From Chryseobacterium elymi (GTDB lineage Bacteria; Bacteroidota; Bacteroidia; Flavobacteriales; Weeksellaceae), in contig NZ_QNUH01000004.1 of NCBI RefSeq assembly GCF_003385495.1, positions 1-64,000 of the forward strand: 64,000 bases of DNA. The letters run 5' to 3'. Shown in pieces: positions 60,653 through 64,000 of this stretch (position 1 is the stretch's first letter; every line of letters starts with the position of its first letter). The notes under the pieces are model-generated. The model ran no database searches. It was given only the letters and a program-made list of their open reading frames with translations, and was not told where the DNA came from. The translations under genes and the position numbers were made by a program.

Positions 60653-60904
60653 TAACCTGAATTCGGGATAAGGATTAAATTAAACGCAAGGATAGACAAA
60701 GCTTTAAAAAACATTCATTTGATTTTTTAAGATAGACAGAGCCGTTTCACTTATTGGCAAGCAATACAGGGAATATATTGGTCTTACTTTACTGAATGGA
60801 ATGCCCTTGTTTTCCTTATTAACATGCAACAAAACCTACTTTGTTTGCCTTTTCGATAAAAATACAATTTGTCTCAGGTATTTTCTTATCCCGAACTCAG
60901 GTTA
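60653..60904. mobile_element. MITE-like element with 20-bp inverted ends
   Basis: TAACCTGAATTCGGGATAAG at 60653-60672 and the inverted copy at 60885-60904 differ at one base. The 252-bp unit has no long open frame. The ends look like those of IS982-type elements in Flavobacteria; this is recalled resemblance only. No transposase remains. Confidence 0.6.
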
Positions 60905-60973
60905 TTTAGTTTTTAAATTGTTGCCGGAAGGCAACTGCTGTCATTTCCTTATGTATTTATTATTGCAATGAAA

Positions 60974-60999
60974 ATCCCCAGCAAAAGTATCTGGGGGTT
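60974..60999 (-). terminator. Terminator of the GNAT gene at 61045
   Basis: CCCCAG (60976-60981) and CTGGGG (60991-60996) form a stem with a 9-nt loop, flanked by A/T-rich sequence and lying 46 bp after the stop. Confidence 0.5.
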
Positions 61000-61044
61000 C
61001 CATTCAATCAATTACATTCTATTTTCCAATGTATTAGCACATAT

Positions 61045-61545
61045 CTAACTGCGTTTAACTACATAATAAGCTAATTCACCGTCTGTTCTTTGCAGATTTT
61101 CAGTCCGATTAAAACCTGCTTTTTCCAATACTTTCTGTGAACCCATGTTATTCAGATCAGTTACAGCTACAACTTCCTTTGTCTCAGTTTTTAAAAAGCA
61201 ATATTTTACGAGGGTACGGCTCACTTCTGTTGCTATACCTTTTCCCCAATATTTTTTTCTCAAAGTATATCCTATTTCAATCTGGCCGGGTACATCTGAA
61301 AAGTTCCTGGCAAGACACATTCCAATAAAATCATTATTTTCAGAATTGAATATTCCAAAACGGCCAAACGGTCCTTTAAGATAATCTTCCAAAGCTATTT
61401 CAAACATTTCTGTATACTGCTCAGGGGAACGGTATGAAAGGTATTCCGTAACCTCTTCATCTTCAAAAAGATCACAAAACAGGTTCCGTTCTTCCGGTAA
61501 AAATTCACGGATCATAAAGTTCTGATCCTGATGTAAAATACACAT
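61045..61545 (-). CDS. GNAT N-acetyltransferase (RimJ/RimL-like)
   Basis: 166 aa. The GNAT core is visible: IGYTLRKKYWGKGIATEVSRTLVKY with the acetyl-CoA pyrophosphate loop (K-K-Y-W-G-K-G-I-A), and later VTDLNNMGSQKVLEKAGFNRTE, the typical RimJ/RimL ending. It acetylates an unknown amino group, often a ribosomal or small-molecule target. The start is not certain: ATG at 61545 or 10 codons later. Neighbours are unrelated. Confidence 0.85.
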   Translation of the reverse strand: MCILHQDQNFMIREFLPEERNLFCDLFEDEEVTEYLSYRSPEQYTEMFEIALEDYLKGPFGRFGIFNSENNDFIGMCLARNFSDVPGQIEIGYTLRKKYWGKGIATEVSRTLVKYCFLKTETKEVVAVTDLNNMGSQKVLEKAGFNRTENLQRTDGELAYYVVKRS

Positions 61546-61754
61546 ATTAAACTTCTAATGATGAGAAAGTAAAGGTACAAATTAATGCTTCGCCACAATA
61601 ATGCAACATTCAATACTCCTGCAGCTCCATATTAGTTTCAAATATCCTGTCTTTGAAAATAAAACCTTTGAGGCCGATTGATTATCTTTGAGTAAACTGA
61701 GGAGCAAATATTGCAGGCTTCTTTGAAAATTGTTTAATAAATCGAATTTTAAAT

Positions 61755-62224
61755 ATGAAAAACATTTTATTTTCAATTGTATTATGCTGCTCTATGGTTA
61801 CAGCTGCTTTTTCCCAATCGACAGCTTATATTCCTGTTTCAAAAAAACTCTATGATACCATCATAAAAAAGACAGTATTCTCTTTGATGCTGCCAATTCC
61901 GGCAATATTGATAAGCTGAAGACTTTCTTTACCGAAGATCTTGAGTTCTTTCATGACGTTGGCGGCCTGGCAGACTATAAGGAAACGGTTGACAATTTCA
62001 GCAGAGTAGCTAAAAATTACTTCTATACCCGGAGAGTTTTGGTTCCGGAGTCTGTGGAAGTATATCCCATTAAGGATTATGGAGCTGTACAAACCGGAAT
62101 TCATCAATTTTGCCGCCTTGAAAATGGCTCCCTGACTAACTGTGGTACATTTAAGTTTGTTCACGTGTGGAAAAAGACTCCCAATGGATGGAAAATTTCA
62201 AAAGTGGTCAGCTATGGACACTAA
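61755..62224 (+). pseudogene. NTF2-like/DUF4440 secreted protein with frameshift
   Basis: The ATG at 61755 begins a signal peptide (MKNILFSIVLCCSMVTAAFS) and reads to a premature stop. One base inserted in the A6 run at 61865-61870 restores the frame: SKKLYDTIIKKDSILFDAAN, then FFTEDLEFFHDVGG, KNYFYTRRVLVPESVEVYPI and NCGTFKFVHVWKKTPNGWKI to the stop at 62224, an intact DUF4440 NTF2-like domain. It is either a recent pseudogene, a homopolymer sequencing error, or slippage on the A run. The coding pressure is preserved on both sides of the run, which favours a recent or technical change. Confidence 0.75.
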
Positions 62225-62334
62225 ATGCAAATAATTTTATAAACGCCCCTAACAAATGATTTGGAAACTTTCCCACATGTAATGGCATGCATAATATCAA
62301 CAGCTTTACCATCACGGATATTAAAAAAAAGTAT

Positions 62335-62342
62335 TACTTTTG
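62335..62342 (+). promoter_or_regulatory. Promoter -7 box of the secreted hypothetical gene
   Basis: TACTTTTG, exact match to TAnnTTTG, 81 bp before the ATG at 62424. Confidence 0.45.
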
Positions 62343-62423
62343 CTTGAAATAATAAAATTGTTTAAAAGCTTTTTATTAGTAATTTTAAGACACAAATTTA
62401 TAAAACATTAAAATCCCTTCCAC

Positions 62424-62993
62424 ATGAGAAAAATAATTCTACTCATTACATGCATGTTCGGTATTTCAGTTTTCTCACAAATTAAAGTGCTGAAAAATGA
62501 AAGCTTGGTGGAAATTGGCAAAGATAATTCCGTAGGTTTATATAAAAAAGAGGATAAATTTACCATCAACTATCAGGATCTTAATACAAGTAACCTGAAT
62601 ACCATAAGGTCATTTTCTTTCCAGAACCTGAACAGCGATGTATCCGGCCTGTATAAACTGCTTATGGACGGCTTTATATCCTCCCCGGACGAAAACATCA
62701 TCCTGGAACTTCCTAATGATATTGTTGAACTTCACTACGAGAAAAATTATGGTCAGCCGACCGTACAGTTTATCCAATACATCAATAAAAACCGTAAGTA
62801 CGTTGGAAAATCACAGTTTTTAACAAGAAAACAGGTAGATAAAATATTTGGAAGAACGAACGGTAAATCCGCCATGTATGAGAAGCCTGCTACCATGCAA
62901 CAGATCAATGGTACAAGGTCTTCCTCAAGTCAGGCATCCACCGCAACACCAGCTTCAAACAGCGGCAGTAAGAACAAGAAATCAAAAAAATAA
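62424..62993 (+). CDS. Secreted hypothetical protein
   Basis: 189 aa with a signal peptide (MRKIILLITCMFGISVFSQ). A globular part (about 22-150) has no recognised motif, and the tail is low-complexity Ser/Thr/Ala with basic residues (SSSSQASTATPASNSGSKNK, KSKK). It stands as its own unit: promoter at 62335, terminator at 63018. Not recognised. Confidence 0.7.
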   Translation: MRKIILLITCMFGISVFSQIKVLKNESLVEIGKDNSVGLYKKEDKFTINYQDLNTSNLNTIRSFSFQNLNSDVSGLYKLLMDGFISSPDENIILELPNDIVELHYEKNYGQPTVQFIQYINKNRKYVGKSQFLTRKQVDKIFGRTNGKSAMYEKPATMQQINGTRSSSSQASTATPASNSGSKNKKSKK

Positions 62994-63017
62994 TCATATT
63001 ATTTTCCAATATTACTA

Positions 63018-63039
63018 AACTCATTCATCCGGATGAGTT
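63018..63039 (+). terminator. Terminator of the secreted hypothetical gene
   Basis: AACTCAT (63018-63024) pairs with ATGAGTT (63033-63039) around an 8-nt loop; TTTATTTTTAA follows. Confidence 0.65.
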
Positions 63040-63124
63040 TTTATTTTTAAGATAAATCCGAAGATAAACACTATTATTTCTAATATTACACAACCGTAGA
63101 TTACGAAATGAGTTTTTTATTTTT

Positions 63125-63132
63125 TACTTTTG
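63125..63132 (+). promoter_or_regulatory. Promoter -7 box of the GldA-like gene
   Basis: TACTTTTG, exact match to TAnnTTTG, 19 bp before the ATG at 63152. Confidence 0.5.
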
Positions 63133-63151
63133 CAGAAAGACATTACTTATT

Positions 63152-63853
63152 ATGCCGCTTCAAATAATCAATTTAACCAAAAAATTTGGGGAACAGACCG
63201 CACTAGACAATATCAATATTTCTATTGATAAAAATGAGATCATTGGCCTTCTGGGTCCGAACGGAGCTGGAAAATCCACCCTCATGAAATCTATTGTCGG
63301 AGCATTGAAAATTGATCAGGGCGAAATTATCTTTAACGGAATGAATATTTCCGAAAACGAGATCGAAAGCAAGAAAAAAATAGGCTTTCTTCCCGAAAAC
63401 AATCCGTTATACCTGGAAATGTATGTCAGAGAATACCTTCAGTTCGTTGCCAATATCCATCAAATATCTTCAGCCAGAATAGACGAAGTCATTGAGCTTG
63501 TGGGCATCACTCCGGAAAAATCAAAAAAGATCGGACAGCTGTCTAAAGGATACAAACAGAGGGTTGGGCTTGCGCAGTCCATCATTCATCAGCCGGACCT
63601 GTTGATTCTGGATGAACCTACTAACGGCCTAGATCCTAACCAGATTATCGAGATAAGGAATGTAGTGAAAGAAATCGGGCAACAGAAAACAGTACTTCTG
63701 TCTACTCATATTATGCAGGAAGTGGAGGCGCTTTGCTCACGTGTCATTTTGATTCACAAGGGAAACATTCTTCAGGACTGCCCTATCGATGAATTTAAAG
63801 GCAGATTCGACAGTCTGGAAGAAGCTTTTGCGAGCTATACGGCTGTTTCTTAA
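63152..63853 (+). CDS. gldA: GldA-like ABC transporter ATP-binding protein
   Basis: 233 aa. Walker A GPNGAGKST (35-43), Q-loop IGFLPENNPLYLEMYVREYL as in gliding-motility GldA, signature LSKGYKQRVGLAQ (LSKGY in place of LSGGQ), Walker B LLILDEPTNGLD, and H-switch LSTHIM. It is shorter than typical GldA (about 300 aa) because the C-terminal extension is missing. GldA acts with GldF and GldG in gliding; these partners are not in the window. It is probably a paralogue or a short branch, so the symbol is tentative. Confidence 0.75.
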   Translation: MPLQIINLTKKFGEQTALDNINISIDKNEIIGLLGPNGAGKSTLMKSIVGALKIDQGEIIFNGMNISENEIESKKKIGFLPENNPLYLEMYVREYLQFVANIHQISSARIDEVIELVGITPEKSKKIGQLSKGYKQRVGLAQSIIHQPDLLILDEPTNGLDPNQIIEIRNVVKEIGQQKTVLLSTHIMQEVEALCSRVILIHKGNILQDCPIDEFKGRFDSLEEAFASYTAVS

Positions 63854-63859
63854 TTACTC

Positions 63860-64000
63860 ATGGAAATACACATCACTCACGGACAGAACATTATCAAAGT
63901 TCTGTACGATGGTTTTGCTAGCTGCTTAATCATCAGGCGTCCTGTGGCCGTGAACTGGCCGGATTCCAGAGGAAGTGTGGGTGAATATTATGCTGTATCA
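63860..64000 (+). CDS. Partial hypothetical ORF at the window end
   Basis: Open from ATG at 63860 to the end of the window (47 codons). It begins MEIHITHGQNIIKVLYDGF and continues with a Trp/Pro segment (VAVNWPDSRG). It is 6 bp after the GldA-like gene and probably in the same operon. Family unknown from the part visible. Confidence 0.4.
   Translation, partial: MEIHITHGQNIIKVLYDGFASCLIIRRPVAVNWPDSRGSVGEYYAVS

Noticed and set aside
61582..61776. Minus-strand frame near the GNAT gene
   Set aside because: Overlaps the start region of the frameshifted DUF4440 gene and has no domain.
1..64000. CRISPR arrays, tRNA, rRNA, intact IS or prophage
   Set aside because: No regularly spaced repeats, no cloverleaf candidates, and no transposase or phage gene were recognised on either strand.

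Overview
The window comes from an AT-rich Bacteroidetes genome, most likely Chryseobacterium or a close relative (Weeksellaceae, Flavobacteriales). This rests on Bacteroidetes-type promoters (-7 box close to TAnnTTTG, no Shine-Dalgarno), a GldA-like ATPase, a TonB receptor, TrkH/NhaA/ACR3 proteins of flavobacterial type and a short GG-leader peptide. No rRNA, tRNA, CRISPR array, prophage or intact insertion sequence was seen.

Layout. 0.1-2.4 kb: two secreted pectate lyases (PL1, PL10). 3.0-25.5 kb: a low-oxygen/stress island with RNA-type MBL nuclease, Hsp20, an orphan D-lactate dehydrogenase N-domain, a REC-Crp fusion regulator, a FixL-like PAS histidine kinase, UspA, an L,D-transpeptidase, a lipoprotein/GH130/GT4 operon, two BON proteins, an SDR, a PfkB kinase, an Mla-type lipid transporter, an SLC13 carrier, pyrophosphatase and a P-type ATPase. 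25.8-29.9 kb: sulfur cluster (two YeeE/YedE proteins, persulfide dioxygenase-rhodanese, TauE, Crp/Fnr regulator). 30.1-34.2 kb: arsenic cluster (ArsR, a novel membrane protein, DUF6428, LMW-PTP arsenate reductase, GNAT, ACR3) with a decayed phosphoesterase inside. 34.3-38.9 kb: DapB-like reductase, TrkA/TrkH potassium uptake, NhaA. 39-45 kb: sparse region with a MITE-like repeat, a cryptic GG-leader peptide, palindromic repeats, a lipoprotein, a YwqK-type protein and a Crp/Fnr regulator. 45.3-50.3 kb: NDH-2, a collapsed pair of SDR genes, an FAD/Rieske oxidoreductase and a string of tiny ORFs and gene remnants. 50.8-60.6 kb: an AraC-linked ester-utilisation locus (four esterases, acyl-CoA ligase, TonB receptor). 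61-64 kb: GNAT, a frameshifted NTF2-like protein, a secreted hypothetical protein, a GldA-like ATPase and a gene cut by the window end.

How the genes work together. The main observation is a regulon-like pattern in the stress island. Six promoters carry TGAY-N4-RTCA type palindromes whose proximal copy is centred exactly 33 bp from a -7-like box. Five of the six have a second copy or half-site exactly 22 bp further upstream. In the middle of the island lie a FixL-like kinase that keeps the haem-ligand histidine and a response regulator fused to a Crp/Fnr DNA-binding module with the FNR E..SR signature. I infer a compact FixL to FixJ/FixK-type oxygen circuit driving chaperone, cell-wall, glycan, BON and pyrophosphatase genes. 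Three further regulator/operator pairings can be read from repeats: TTGTTACACAA for the sulfur operons, an ATATTGCAATAT palindrome for the ars operons, and paired 18-bp direct repeats 21 bp apart for the AraC/esterase locus.
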